33,784 bases of DNA from Flavobacteriia bacterium (GCA_947462925.1 CANHQP010000041.1:1-33784), one strand, 5' to 3'; shown: positions 8,774 through 17,131, counted from the first letter of the stretch. Notes: generated from the letters alone by a model not told the origin. Made by a program: numbers and translations.

Positions 8774-8997
8774 CGGCCTTGGAAGAAAGGTTTTTATAAG
8801 TGCGCTGAAAATGTAGACTTTTGGAGGAAGCTACGAAGTGTCAGCGTAGTAGATCACCGACAAAATCACGTTTTCAGAAGCTTATAAAATAAAGCGCTTG
8901 AGGAATGAATTTTATTTCGTGCGAGAATTTGCGCTTTAACTTGATGACTCAGCCTTGATTTTTGGGTTCGTTTTGATCAAGCAAAAGGAACAAAAGA
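8774..8997. repeat. 224-bp structured dispersed repeat, copy 1
   Basis: Matches 25121-25344 over 224 bases with about 21 substitutions and no gap by hand count. It holds nested inverted repeats: TTTTATAAG (8792-8800) with CTTATAAAA (8881-8889); CTGAAAA (8805-8811) with TTTTCAG (8871-8877); CTAC (8831-8834) with GTAG (8849-8852); AAAGCGC (8891-8897) with GCGCTTT (8931-8937); and a terminal hairpin 8966-8991 with loop ATCAAG. Some differences between copies are paired and keep complementarity. It lies 31 bases beyond the stop codon of tsaE. No ORF is apparent. It may be a mobile palindromic element or a structured RNA; which strand is functional is unclear. Confidence 0.85.
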
Positions 8998-9028
8998 TTT
9001 ATGTAAATAATAAGATTCAAAAGGTTTT

Positions 9029-9457
9029 TTAACCTTGTGGATCTGCTTCCCACGTGAAAACGCGATTCAAATCTTCATTCAATCGGATTTTTACGTAAAG
9101 CGTGTTTTCAGGAAGTAAATGCAAAACCTTGTCTGGCCATTCAATGAAGCAAATTCCGCCACCATAAATCATTTCTTCAATGCCGATGTCAAAAGCTTCT
9201 TCCTCAGAATTTAGTCTGTATAAATCGAAGTGAAAAACGGAGCCGTAAAATGGACTTTTATATTCATTCACAAGCGAATAAGTTGGCGAACCATGGGTGT
9301 TTTCGATTCCCATGGCGCGCAAAATATTTTGGATGAAAGTTGTTTTGCCAGCGCCCATTTGACCGTCAAAAGCAACAACTGTTGTTTCGCCTAAATTGTC
9401 CAAAAGCGATTTGGCAACTGCTGGCAAATCGTACATATTTTCTACCACAAACTCCAT
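9029..9457 (-). CDS. tsaE: tRNA threonylcarbamoyladenosine biosynthesis ATPase TsaE
   Basis: ATPase of the TsaB-TsaD-TsaE complex that places the t6A modification on A37 of ANN-decoding tRNAs. The 142-aa length is normal. It has P-loop GQMGAGKTT (about 32-40), the family motif SPTYSLVNEY (about 57-66), HFDLYR (about 76-81) and FIEWPDK (about 104-110). The gene starts 15 bases after the stop of porX on the same strand, so the two are probably co-transcribed. The porX-tsaE-ald gene order is, as I recall, common in Flavobacteriia. Downstream, the structured 224-bp repeat begins 31 bases after the stop. Confidence 0.93.
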   Translation of the reverse strand: MEFVVENMYDLPAVAKSLLDNLGETTVVAFDGQMGAGKTTFIQNILRAMGIENTHGSPTYSLVNEYKSPFYGSVFHFDLYRLNSEEEAFDIGIEEMIYGGGICFIEWPDKVLHLLPENTLYVKIRLNEDLNRVFTWEADPQG

Positions 9458-9472
9458 GAATGAAAACCTTCT

Positions 9473-11017
9473 TTATTTTGCGTGCAAAACTACAAAAGGA
9501 ATGCATAATTCTTCCAAAGAAATTCCACCATGCTGAAAAGTATTGCCGTAATAATTCACAAAATGATTGTAATTATTCGGATAAACGAAAAAGTCATTCT
9601 CTTTGGCAAATACAAATTCATCTGAAAGCGAAGTTTTTGGCAAAAACGCTTCTTGCGGATGTTTCACTTGGAAAACATCTTTTTCCTTGTAGCTCAAATT
9701 TCGGCCAACTTTGTATCTCAAGTTTGAATTGGTATTTCTATCGCCCACAATTTTCACTGGATTGTTTACTCTCACCGTTCCGTGGTCTGTTGTAATGACC
9801 ACTTTGGCGCCAGTATCCGCAATCTTTTTGAAAATTTCTTGTAGTGGCGAATGCTCAAACCAAGAAACGGTCAACGATCTGTAAGCAGCTTCATCGTCCG
9901 CCAATTCGCGAATCATTTCCATTTCTGTGCGGGCGTGAGAAAGCATGTCAACAAAATTGTAAACAATTACATTTAAATCATTTTCTTTCAATTGATTGAA
10001 TTGATCGAGTAATTTTTTTCCTGCTTCGTTGTTGGTGATTTTATTGTAAGACCATTTTCCGGTTTTACCCAATCTGGTCAAGTTTGCATCCAAAAACTCT
10101 TTTTCATGCATATTTTTTCCACCTTCTTCGTCTTCGCTGAGCCAAAGTTTCGGGAATTTTTTCTGAATTTCTGAGGGCATTAATCCAGCAAACAACGCGT
10201 TTCTTGCATAGTGCGTTGCAGTTGGCAAAATGCTTAAAATCATTTCTTCTTGATCGATATTGAAGTATTTGGAAACGATTGGTTTTAAAATTTGCCATTG
10301 GTCGTATCTCAAATTGTCGATGACAACCATGTACACTTTGCCTTCATTCATTAAGGGTGCAACTTTGTCTTTGATGACCGTGTGAATCATTTGCGGTGCG
10401 TCTTCATCGCCATTTACCCATGACAAATAGTTTTTCTCGATGTATTTGGCAAATAAAGTGTTCGCTTCTTTTTTCTGCATGGCCAAAATCTCGGTCATTC
10501 CTTGGTCTTCGATTTTGTCTAATTCCAATTCCCAATAAACCAATTTTTTGTACAATTCAATCCATTCATCAGTGTCGAGTCTGCCGTTCAACTGCATTCC
10601 CAATTGACGGAATTCTTGTTGATAGTTGGAATTCGTTTTTTGTGACACCAATTTGCTGTGGTCCAAGTTTTTCTTCAAACAAAGCAAAATCTGATTTGGA
10701 TTGACTGGCTTGATGAGGTAATCAGCGATTTTTCCACCAATCGCTTCTTCCATGATGGATTCTTCCTCGCTTTTGGTAATCATCACAATAGGAACAAGCG
10801 GTTTTTCTTCCTTGATTCTTGTCAAGGCCTCAAGACCAGAAATTCCCGGCATATTTTCATCTAAGAAGATGATATCAAAATGTTTATCTCTACTTTTTTC
10901 GACTGCTTCCGCGCCGTTATTTACAGTTTCAACTGAATATCCTTTAGATTCTAAAAATAGAATGTGTGGTTTTAGTAAATCAATTTCGTCGTCTGCCCAA
11001 AGAATTTTCGCTTGCAT
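9473..11017 (-). CDS. porX: T9SS response regulator PorX (REC-PglZ)
   Basis: Two-component response regulator needed for type IX secretion gene control or assembly in Bacteroidota, working with the sensor PorY. The receiver domain (about 1-120) has the acidic pair in WADDE (9-11), the phospho-acceptor Asp53 in IIFLDENMPG and Lys103 in LIKPVNP. Instead of a DNA-binding domain it has a C-terminal PglZ alkaline-phosphatase-like domain (about 200-514), with Asp234 in VVIDNLRYDQ, the PTATHYARNA segment (about 265), FVDMLSHAR (about 355-363) and TTDHGT (about 409-414), consistent with a metal-dependent phosphodiesterase site. No porY partner lies in the window. It is divergent from the HD-domain gene, and two probable T9SS cargo genes lie nearby (12384 and 23693). 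Confidence 0.95.
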   Translation of the reverse strand: MQAKILWADDEIDLLKPHILFLESKGYSVETVNNGAEAVEKSRDKHFDIIFLDENMPGISGLEALTRIKEEKPLVPIVMITKSEEESIMEEAIGGKIADYLIKPVNPNQILLCLKKNLDHSKLVSQKTNSNYQQEFRQLGMQLNGRLDTDEWIELYKKLVYWELELDKIEDQGMTEILAMQKKEANTLFAKYIEKNYLSWVNGDEDAPQMIHTVIKDKVAPLMNEGKVYMVVIDNLRYDQWQILKPIVSKYFNIDQEEMILSILPTATHYARNALFAGLMPSEIQKKFPKLWLSEDEEGGKNMHEKEFLDANLTRLGKTGKWSYNKITNNEAGKKLLDQFNQLKENDLNVIVYNFVDMLSHARTEMEMIRELADDEAAYRSLTVSWFEHSPLQEIFKKIADTGAKVVITTDHGTVRVNNPVKIVGDRNTNSNLRYKVGRNLSYKEKDVFQVKHPQEAFLPKTSLSDEFVFAKENDFFVYPNNYNHFVNYYGNTFQHGGISLEELCIPFVVLHAK

Positions 11018-11031
11018 TGCTTGTAATTTTT

Positions 11032-11039
11032 TAATTTTG
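11032..11039 (+). promoter_or_regulatory. Candidate -7 promoter box for the HD-domain gene
   Basis: TAATTTTG fits the Bacteroidota -7 consensus TAnnTTTG exactly and lies 28 bases before the TTG start at 11068, in the porX/HD-gene divergent gap. A weak -33 match (CTTG at 11011) lies 17 bases upstream. Confidence 0.4.
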
Positions 11040-11067
11040 ATAAATTATTGACTCTAAATATATTCAA

Positions 11068-12309
11068 TTGCGACCAATTCTCAACAGAAATAACAAGAAG
11101 AAAATCTTTAACGACCCAGTGTACGGATTTATTACAGTTCCTGACGAGTTTATTTTCGATTTGATTGAACATCCGTTTTTTCAGCGTTTAAGAAGAATCA
11201 ATCAACTTGGATTGACGCATTTGGTTTACCCTGGCGCATTGCACACAAGGTTTCATCACGTCTTGGGCGCCATGCATTTAATGTCGCTGGCAGTGGCTAC
11301 AATTCGCCGCAAAGGACATGAAATCACCGAAGAGGAGGAAAGGGCGGTTTTGATTGCGATTTTACTGCACGATATCGGTCACGGACCATTTAGTCATGCG
11401 TTAGAGTATGACATCGTGAACAAAGTCAGTCACGAAGACATTTCTGGATTTTTCATTCAACGATTGAGTCAAGAATTTGATGGAAAATTGGATTTGGCGC
11501 TATTGGTTTTCCAAAATAAGTATTCTAAAAAACCTTTTTTATATCAATTGGTTTCTAGTCAGTTGGATATGGATCGAATGGATTATTTAAACCGCGATAG
11601 TTTTTATACTGGCGTAACAGAAGGTCAAATTGGTTCAGATCGCATCATTGAAATGCTGAATGTACACGATGGAAATTTGGTGCTAGAAGAAAAAGCGATT
11701 TATTCGGTGGAGAAGTTTTTGGTAGCGCGTCGATTTATGTATTGGCAAGTGTATTTGCACAAAACAGTTGTTTCTGCGGAATTTATGTTGATTCATATTT
11801 TGCGAAGAGCCAAAGAATTGATCATTAAAGGCGAGACTTTATTTGCGAGTCCAGCTTTGATGTATTTTTTGACGAATAACATTGAACACGCAGATTTTAT
11901 AGATAATCCTATAACTTTAGAAACTTTCGCACAATTGGATGATTTCGACATCATGTGTGCAGTAAAAGTTTGGCAAAATCATTCTGACAAAGTGCTTTCA
12001 CTTTTATCGCAAAAATTGGTCAATAGAGATTTATTCAAAATTGAAGTATCGAAAGAGCCTTTTGGACCTGATAGAATTTTATTGGAGAAGGAAATGGTCA
12101 AAGATAAATTTGGTTTAAATGACGACGAAGTAGATTTCTTTGTGTATTCAGAAATCTTGACAAACAATGCCTATAACCAAAACAAGCAAACAATCAATTT
12201 ATTGATGAAAAACGGAGAAATTATCGATGCTTCCAAAGCTTCAGATAATTTGAATATTTCCGCATTGGCACAACCGGTGACGAAGTATTGCTTGTGTTAT
12301 CCAGTTTAG
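11068..12309 (+). CDS. HD-domain phosphohydrolase (SAMHD1/YwfO-like)
   Basis: A 413-aa HD-superfamily protein of the type related to dNTP triphosphohydrolases. The metal-binding set is complete: His64 within HTRFHHVLGAMHL, His101-Asp102 in ILLHDIGHGPFSH, and Asp167 in SSQLDMDRMDYLNRD. The N-terminal KKIFNDPVYGFITVP motif is typical of the group. Characterised relatives hydrolyse dNTPs or related phosphates; the substrate here is not known. The only reasonable start is TTG at 11068, giving MRPILNRNNKKKIFNDP. It is divergent from porX with a 50-base gap, and ends at a strong bidirectional terminator shared with the metalloprotease gene. Confidence 0.85.
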   Translation: MRPILNRNNKKKIFNDPVYGFITVPDEFIFDLIEHPFFQRLRRINQLGLTHLVYPGALHTRFHHVLGAMHLMSLAVATIRRKGHEITEEEERAVLIAILLHDIGHGPFSHALEYDIVNKVSHEDISGFFIQRLSQEFDGKLDLALLVFQNKYSKKPFLYQLVSSQLDMDRMDYLNRDSFYTGVTEGQIGSDRIIEMLNVHDGNLVLEEKAIYSVEKFLVARRFMYWQVYLHKTVVSAEFMLIHILRRAKELIIKGETLFASPALMYFLTNNIEHADFIDNPITLETFAQLDDFDIMCAVKVWQNHSDKVLSLLSQKLVNRDLFKIEVSKEPFGPDRILLEKEMVKDKFGLNDDEVDFFVYSEILTNNAYNQNKQTINLLMKNGEIIDASKASDNLNISALAQPVTKYCLCYPV

Positions 12310-12333
12310 TTTGAATTTTAAAATATTTGACAT

Positions 12334-12369
12334 AAAAAAACGGCTTTAGAAAATCTAAAGCCGTTTTTT
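12334..12369. terminator. Bidirectional intrinsic terminator
   Basis: A 16-bp perfect stem (AACGGCTTTAGA with TCTAAAGCCGTT, plus A/T extension) has a three-base loop at 12351-12353 and A- and T-tracts on either side. It sits between the convergent HD-domain and metalloprotease genes and can serve both strands. Confidence 0.9.
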
Positions 12370-12383
12370 CGTTTGTATGATTC

Positions 12384-15300
12384 TTATTTCAAAATCTGAA
12401 TTTTCTTCACAACTTGATTGCTTGCATTAGAAATTCTTACTGTATAATTTCCAGCAGCATAAGCTGATAAATTGAAATTTGTTTTAACATTTTCAACTTT
12501 CCAGCTTCCAACCAATCTTCCAGCTTCGTCTCTCAATTCGATATTTTGGTATTTCGAAAGATTTTCGCCTTCAATCGTCATCCAACCTTCAACTGGATTT
12601 GGATACAAAATCAATAAATCGTCATTTTGTTGATCTTCAAGTCCTGCGCAACCACTTACGATGATTTGTCCTGTGACAGATTTTGTACAACCATTTTGAG
12701 TTACTGAGTAAGTAATCGTTGTGGTACCAATTCCTGCAGTAGCAGGGTTGAAGTTTGAACCTGATACGCCTGTTCCAGAATAAGTTCCTCCAGCTGGTGT
12801 TCCTTGCGTCAAAGCAAATGCTGGATTGTAGTTACAAACTGTTGGAAAAGCAGAAAGTGCTGTATTTGGCAAAGGATTCACAGTTATTGTCACACTTGCA
12901 GATGCAGTACAGTTGGTTACTCCCGTTACAGAATAAGTAGTTGTCGTTGTTGGCGAAACCGTAATTGAACTGGTAGTTTGTCCACCTGTCCAAGTGTAGC
13001 TTGATCCACCAGCTGCTGTCAATGTTGCACTTGATCCTGCACAAATTGTTGCATTCGCTGGATTGGAAGTCAAAGTAACATTTTGATTTACTGTTGCAAC
13101 TACAGCAGTTCTGGCAGATGTACAACCAGAATTCGTTGCAGAAACATAGTAAGTTGTCGTAGCCGAAATTGAAGGAGTCGTAAATGTTGCGCCAGTTCCA
13201 ATGGATGCTCCACCTGTTGAAGCAGTAAACCAATTCAATGTTCCAGCAGAGGCTGTTGCCGCTAAATTTACAGTTCCTGTGCCACATCTATTTCCGGGTG
13301 TCGTGCTCACGACTGTTGGAGAAGGATTTACTGTCAATACAACGCCGGCAGAATTTGTTGTTCCACAATCATTGGTCGTAATACATCTGTATCTGTAAGT
13401 TGAGATGGCTGTTGTTGCTCCTGTAATTGTTAATGAAGCAGTTGTTGTTGTTGAGTATGGTGCTGTATTTGTCAAATTTGTCCAACTGGTACCTCCATTT
13501 GTACTCACTTGCCATTGGTATGAAGTTGCATCAGTCGAAGCAAGGGTAAAAGATGTGTTTGCACTCGCACAAATTGTAGAAGCAGTTGGTTGCGTTGAAA
13601 TAGCAGGTGCTGAAGAACATCCTGACGAAATGTAAACACCGTAATCTTCTACGTCACCAATAAAAAATGCTGTACCACAAGTTCGTTTTCCAGCTGTAAT
13701 GTTTGCTGCATCACTCAAAACCCGCATTCTCAAAAGTGCATTTGTTACTGCTGTGGCAGGAATGGTAACATTTGCAGAAAGTGTGGTAGTCGTAACAGTT
13801 GTTGAAGTGCCAACGGCAACCGTTCCAGAGTGGACCATTTCACCTGGATTAGTGAATACTCCATCATTGTTGTAATCAATGTAAACTTCAAATCTTTGTG
13901 CACCACTAGGACCAGCATTTCCAGTGATTGATAGGTTGTAAGTGTTTCCTGCTTGCACAATAGTATTGTTTGAACAAGTAAAATTTGTGTAAGCTGTATT
14001 TGTGTATTGATCTGTTGAATTGTCAATCGTGTTAAAAACCACTCTACTGATAGTTTGAGCAAAATTCCCCGAATTGCTTGTAGTTGGGGTACAAGCAGTA
14101 GTTGTTCCACCGCTTAATACAACGAAATCATTTTCAGTGTGCGTATCAGTGCCAGCTGCAGTTGTCACTGTCAAAGTAACATCATATGAACCAGGAACCG
14201 TAAAAGTCATTGTAGGATTTTGTACAGTTGAAGTCAAAACAGTTGCTCCATTTGTAAAAGTCCAATTGAAAGTCATTCCTGACCAGTTTGTTTCTGGTAA
14301 AAATGTGTTTGGCACACATGCTGAAATATCGGTAAAAGTAACGGTTTGTCCAGAGCAAATAATTGAATTACTTGTTTGGAAAGCAACAATTGGAGCAGCC
14401 ACTGGAGTTAAAGCTAAATTGCTTGCAGCGAAAAAAGAAGCTCTTGGTCCTGAACATGCAGCCAAAGCTCTTGTTTTTTGATTTGCTGTAAACATATTCA
14501 CACAATCATCCGAAGCGTAATCCATGTAATTTCTTGCAAAAAGTGCATTAGAAGAGTTTCCATCACAGCTATTTGTTCCTGTTACATTACAATCGCTTTG
14601 ACTTCTTTTGTGTCTTGGAATATCTCCACAGCAATCTCCTGCTCCAGAACCACAGCCATTTGTTGCAGATGGACAACTAGTTCCAGTTCCATCACCTTCA
14701 AAAGTATGATATAGATTTAATGCGTGACCTAATTCGTGCGTGGCGGTCATAGAAACACCAGAAGTAAAGTTACTTGCCAAAATGACTGCGCCATCGCTCG
14801 ATGTTCCATGTGAACTTGCGAAATATGCATAACCTTGTACACCTGCACCTCCATTGTTATTGTCCATTTCTGAAACTAAATAAATGTTGTAGTATTTTTG
14901 CTTATTCCAAGAGGCTGTTGCTTTTACTTGCGCATCTGTAATTCCATTAGAAGTTGAGCTTTGCACACCTGAACTCATGTAGGTTGCATTGCTGGTCATA
15001 TCTACGCGCGTAATTCCGTTCGTGCAGTTTCCATTTGGATCTCTAACGGCCAATGCAAATTCTATTTCTACATCAACACCATTTCCAAATCCACCAGTTC
15101 CAGGAGTTTTGCGGTATCGATCGTTTAAGTCTTTGATGGCATCACGAATTTTTTGATCACTGACGTTTGTTCCTAAGCCAACAGCTTCTCCTTTGTGAAG
15201 TACATGAACAACCACAGGAATTCTATATTGTGCTGCGACTTTTGGAGTTGGAGAATTGATAATATTTTGCACATATTGCTCAAATTCTTGCATCCTTGTG

Positions 15301-15473
15301 GCATACGCTGGGTCATTCATCATTTGATTGTGAATGGCGGCAGAACCACATTTTTCAGGAATATTCTGATTTAAATTTAATGGATTAGCTGTTTGAGCAT
15401 TTATACTTTGGGAGAGTGTAAAAAATGAAAATACAACAGCGATTGTTTTAAGGTTTATAAAACATTTTATCAT
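12384..15473 (-). CDS. Secreted M43-type metalloprotease with T9SS sorting domain
   Basis: A 1029-aa exported protein. The signal peptide (about 1-27) ends in SQSINAQ. The protease domain (about 80-345) has zinc motif HELGHALNLYH (His246, Glu247, His250, His256) and Met-turn NYMDYA (about 315-320), as in pappalysin/cytophagalysin enzymes. The usual glycine of HEXXHXXGXXH is asparagine (253). Then come a PKD domain (about 365-452), a GEVED-type domain ending in GDVEDYGVY (about 515-615), Ig-like repeats (about 620-940) and a C-terminal T9SS type A sorting domain starting LLILYPNPVEGWMTIEG (about 955) and ending KKIQILK. The protein should pass the inner membrane by Sec and the outer membrane by T9SS, and may be released or surface-attached. 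Serine/threonine-rich linkers are frequent. Confidence 0.93.
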   Translation of the reverse strand: MIKCFINLKTIAVVFSFFTLSQSINAQTANPLNLNQNIPEKCGSAAIHNQMMNDPAYATRMQEFEQYVQNIINSPTPKVAAQYRIPVVVHVLHKGEAVGLGTNVSDQKIRDAIKDLNDRYRKTPGTGGFGNGVDVEIEFALAVRDPNGNCTNGITRVDMTSNATYMSSGVQSSTSNGITDAQVKATASWNKQKYYNIYLVSEMDNNNGGAGVQGYAYFASSHGTSSDGAVILASNFTSGVSMTATHELGHALNLYHTFEGDGTGTSCPSATNGCGSGAGDCCGDIPRHKRSQSDCNVTGTNSCDGNSSNALFARNYMDYASDDCVNMFTANQKTRALAACSGPRASFFAASNLALTPVAAPIVAFQTSNSIICSGQTVTFTDISACVPNTFLPETNWSGMTFNWTFTNGATVLTSTVQNPTMTFTVPGSYDVTLTVTTAAGTDTHTENDFVVLSGGTTTACTPTTSNSGNFAQTISRVVFNTIDNSTDQYTNTAYTNFTCSNNTIVQAGNTYNLSITGNAGPSGAQRFEVYIDYNNDGVFTNPGEMVHSGTVAVGTSTTVTTTTLSANVTIPATAVTNALLRMRVLSDAANITAGKRTCGTAFFIGDVEDYGVYISSGCSSAPAISTQPTASTICASANTSFTLASTDATSYQWQVSTNGGTSWTNLTNTAPYSTTTTASLTITGATTAISTYRYRCITTNDCGTTNSAGVVLTVNPSPTVVSTTPGNRCGTGTVNLAATASAGTLNWFTASTGGASIGTGATFTTPSISATTTYYVSATNSGCTSARTAVVATVNQNVTLTSNPANATICAGSSATLTAAGGSSYTWTGGQTTSSITVSPTTTTTYSVTGVTNCTASASVTITVNPLPNTALSAFPTVCNYNPAFALTQGTPAGGTYSGTGVSGSNFNPATAGIGTTTITYSVTQNGCTKSVTGQIIVSGCAGLEDQQNDDLLILYPNPVEGWMTIEGENLSKYQNIELRDEAGRLVGSWKVENVKTNFNLSAYAAGNYTVRISNASNQVVKKIQILK

Positions 15474-15638
15474 AGTTTGAAATTTTAAGATCTGTGAGGT
15501 TTTAGCGACTCACATAGTAATAGTTAATTTTTCTGGAACTAAAATTAACTTTTTTTATTAAAATTTCAAAAGATTATCAAAAATGATATTAACAAAAATT
15601 TCACAATTCAGTTTAGTGAAATCAATGGCTTTATTTTA

Positions 15639-16595
15639 TTAGTTTGAAAAAAGAGAATCAACAAATTCTTCCTTGTTGAAAAGTTGTAAGTCATTTATAC
15701 CTTCGCCAACACCAATGTATTTTACTGGGATTTTCATTTGGTCGGAAATTCCGATTACAACGCCACCTTTGGCAGTTCCGTCAAGTTTGGTTATAGCCAA
15801 CGCATTGATTTCAGTTGCAAGCATGAATTGTTTGGCTTGTTCAAATGCATTTTGTCCTGTAGAACCATCCAACACTAATAAAACTTCATGAGGAGCGCCA
15901 GGAATTACTTTTTCCATCACGCGTCTAACTTTACTCAACTCGTTCATCAGGTTCACTTTGTTGTGCAATCTTCCTGCGGTATCGATAATCACCACATCTG
16001 CTCCTTGAGATTTCGCTGATTGTAAAGTGTCAAACGCCACAGATGCAGGATCTGCACCCATTCCTTGTTGTACGATTGGAACGCCAACGCGTTGCGACCA
16101 AATAATCAATTGATCAACAGCTGCTGCTCTAAATGTATCCGCTGCTCCTAAAACTACTTTTTTGTTTTGTTGCTTGAATTGATTCGCCAGTTTTCCGATG
16201 GTAGTCGTTTTTCCAACGCCGTTTACACCGACAACCATAATTACATGAGGTTCGCCGTTGTGGTCAGGAAGTGAATAATCGTTGACACTGCTGTCTTCAT
16301 TTTCTGAAAGCAAAGCTGCAATTTCTTCTTTAAGTACATTATTCAATTCATTTGTTCCCAAAACTTTGTCCTTGGCAACGCGTGCTTCAATTCTGTCAAT
16401 GATTTTTAAGGTGGTTTCAACTCCAACATCCGATGAAATCAAAATTTCTTCCAATTCATCCAAAACATCAGCATCAACTTTCGATTTCCCAACGATAGAA
16501 CGCGTTAATTTAGTTAGAAAGCTTTGTTTTGTTTTCTCTAAACCTTTGTCAAGCGTTTCTTTTTTTTCCTTTGAAAATAGACCGAAAAATGCCAT
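15639..16595 (-). CDS. ftsY: Signal recognition particle receptor FtsY
   Basis: SRP receptor GTPase that docks ribosome-nascent chain-SRP complexes at the inner membrane. At 318 aa it is a short, NG-domain form with only a brief N-terminal region (MAFFGLFSKEKKE). Motifs are the P-loop GVNGVGKTTT (about 123-132), DTFRAAAVDQL (about 153-163), DTAGRL (205-210), TKLDGTAKGG (269-278) and the GVGEGINDLQLF tail (about 296-307). The start ATG is at 16595. It follows DUF4295, rpmG and rpmB on the minus strand, as in many Bacteroidota, but an intrinsic-terminator-like hairpin (16676-16703) lies between it and DUF4295, so it may have its own promoter. Confidence 0.96.
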   Translation of the reverse strand: MAFFGLFSKEKKETLDKGLEKTKQSFLTKLTRSIVGKSKVDADVLDELEEILISSDVGVETTLKIIDRIEARVAKDKVLGTNELNNVLKEEIAALLSENEDSSVNDYSLPDHNGEPHVIMVVGVNGVGKTTTIGKLANQFKQQNKKVVLGAADTFRAAAVDQLIIWSQRVGVPIVQQGMGADPASVAFDTLQSAKSQGADVVIIDTAGRLHNKVNLMNELSKVRRVMEKVIPGAPHEVLLVLDGSTGQNAFEQAKQFMLATEINALAITKLDGTAKGGVVIGISDQMKIPVKYIGVGEGINDLQLFNKEEFVDSLFSN

Positions 16596-16627
16596 GTTTT
16601 TTATGCTAATTTGTTTGTAGTTGATTG

Positions 16628-16635
16628 TAAAGGTA
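16628..16635 (-). promoter_or_regulatory. Candidate promoter box for ftsY
   Basis: On the minus strand this reads TACCTTTA, one mismatch from TAnnTTTG, 32 bases upstream of the ftsY ATG and just past the terminator-like hairpin at 16676-16703. A T-rich stretch lies about 18 bases upstream, but no clean TTTG. Confidence 0.3.
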
Positions 16636-16675
16636 ATTGATTTAATGCGGATTAAAAAATCTTCTATAATTGAAA

Positions 16676-16703
16676 AAAGCTTCCCAAATTAAAAGGAAGC
16701 TTT
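16676..16703 (-). terminator. Intrinsic terminator between DUF4295 gene and ftsY
   Basis: Stem AAAGCTTCC (16676-16684) / GGAAGCTTT (16695-16703) is perfect over 9 bp with a 10-base loop. Read on the minus strand it is followed by a T-run, the usual layout of a Rho-independent terminator. It lies 25 bases after the DUF4295 stop codon. Confidence 0.75.
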
Positions 16704-16728
16704 ATATCAATATCAATCTTATAAAGAA

Positions 16729-16884
16729 TTAGTTTTTATCAAACCACTCTTTCACTTTGTCGTTGTGAACGATTTCTTCTTTGAAGGTAAAGTTACCAGT
16801 CTTAGCTGACTTCGACATTTTAATTACCTTTGTGTGCTCTTTTCCTCCTCCTTTTTGTAAGGATGCTACTACTTTCTTTGCCAT
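16729..16884 (-). CDS. DUF4295 family small basic protein (ribosome-associated)
   Basis: A 51-aa ORF with ATG at 16884 and TAA at 16729-16731. It begins MAKKVVASLQKGGGKEH and ends EWFDKN, and is rich in lysine. Size, sequence style and position between rpmG and ftsY fit the Bacteroidota-specific DUF4295 family. I recall that a protein of this kind was seen as an extra large-subunit protein (bL38) in a Flavobacterium ribosome structure, but I am not certain the names correspond. It starts 9 bases after the rpmG stop, so it is almost certainly in the same operon. A terminator hairpin follows. Confidence 0.88.
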   Translation of the reverse strand: MAKKVVASLQKGGGKEHTKVIKMSKSAKTGNFTFKEEIVHNDKVKEWFDKN

Positions 16885-16893
16885 AACAGATGG

Positions 16894-17082
16894 TTATTTA
16901 ATTTCTTTATGAACTGTATATCTTTTAAGAATTGGATTAAATTTTTTAATCTCCATTCTCTCAGGTGTGTTTTTACGATTTTTTGTCGTAATGTAACGAG
17001 ATGTACCAGGCATTCCTGTTTGTTTGTGCTCTGTACACTCTAAAATAACCTGGATTCTATTTCCTTTACTTTTCTTTGCCAT
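16894..17082 (-). CDS. rpmG: Large ribosomal subunit protein bL33
   Basis: A 62-aa protein starting [20 protein letters not shown], with the bL33 core [23 protein letters not shown] and the end [10 protein letters not shown]. Only one cysteine is present, so this is the zinc-free (C-minus) form. It lies 49 bases after rpmB and 9 bases before the DUF4295 gene on the minus strand, within the ribosomal operon. Confidence 0.97.
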   Translation of the reverse strand: MAKKSKGNRIQVILECTEHKQTGMPGTSRYITTKNRKNTPERMEIKKFNPILKRYTVHKEIK

Positions 17083-17131
17083 TTTCTTTAACTTTAGATT
17101 TTACCATTTCGCAATGGGAAGAATCAGAATT

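Noticed and set aside
8966..8991. Terminal hairpin of the 224-bp repeat as an ordinary intrinsic terminator
   Set aside because: Neither strand has a clear T-tract directly after the stem in copies 1 and 2, and the loop is conserved in a way terminators normally are not.
8568..9028. Search for tRNA or known riboswitch in the gap
   Set aside because: No cloverleaf with a CCA or T-loop pattern and no known riboswitch core was recognised; the only structure is the 224-bp repeat.
13201..14714. Plus-strand ORFs and a minus-strand alternative ORF within the metalloprotease gene
   Set aside because: The minus-strand 1029-residue frame explains the region fully; the others are low-complexity shadows from Thr/Ser-rich repeats.
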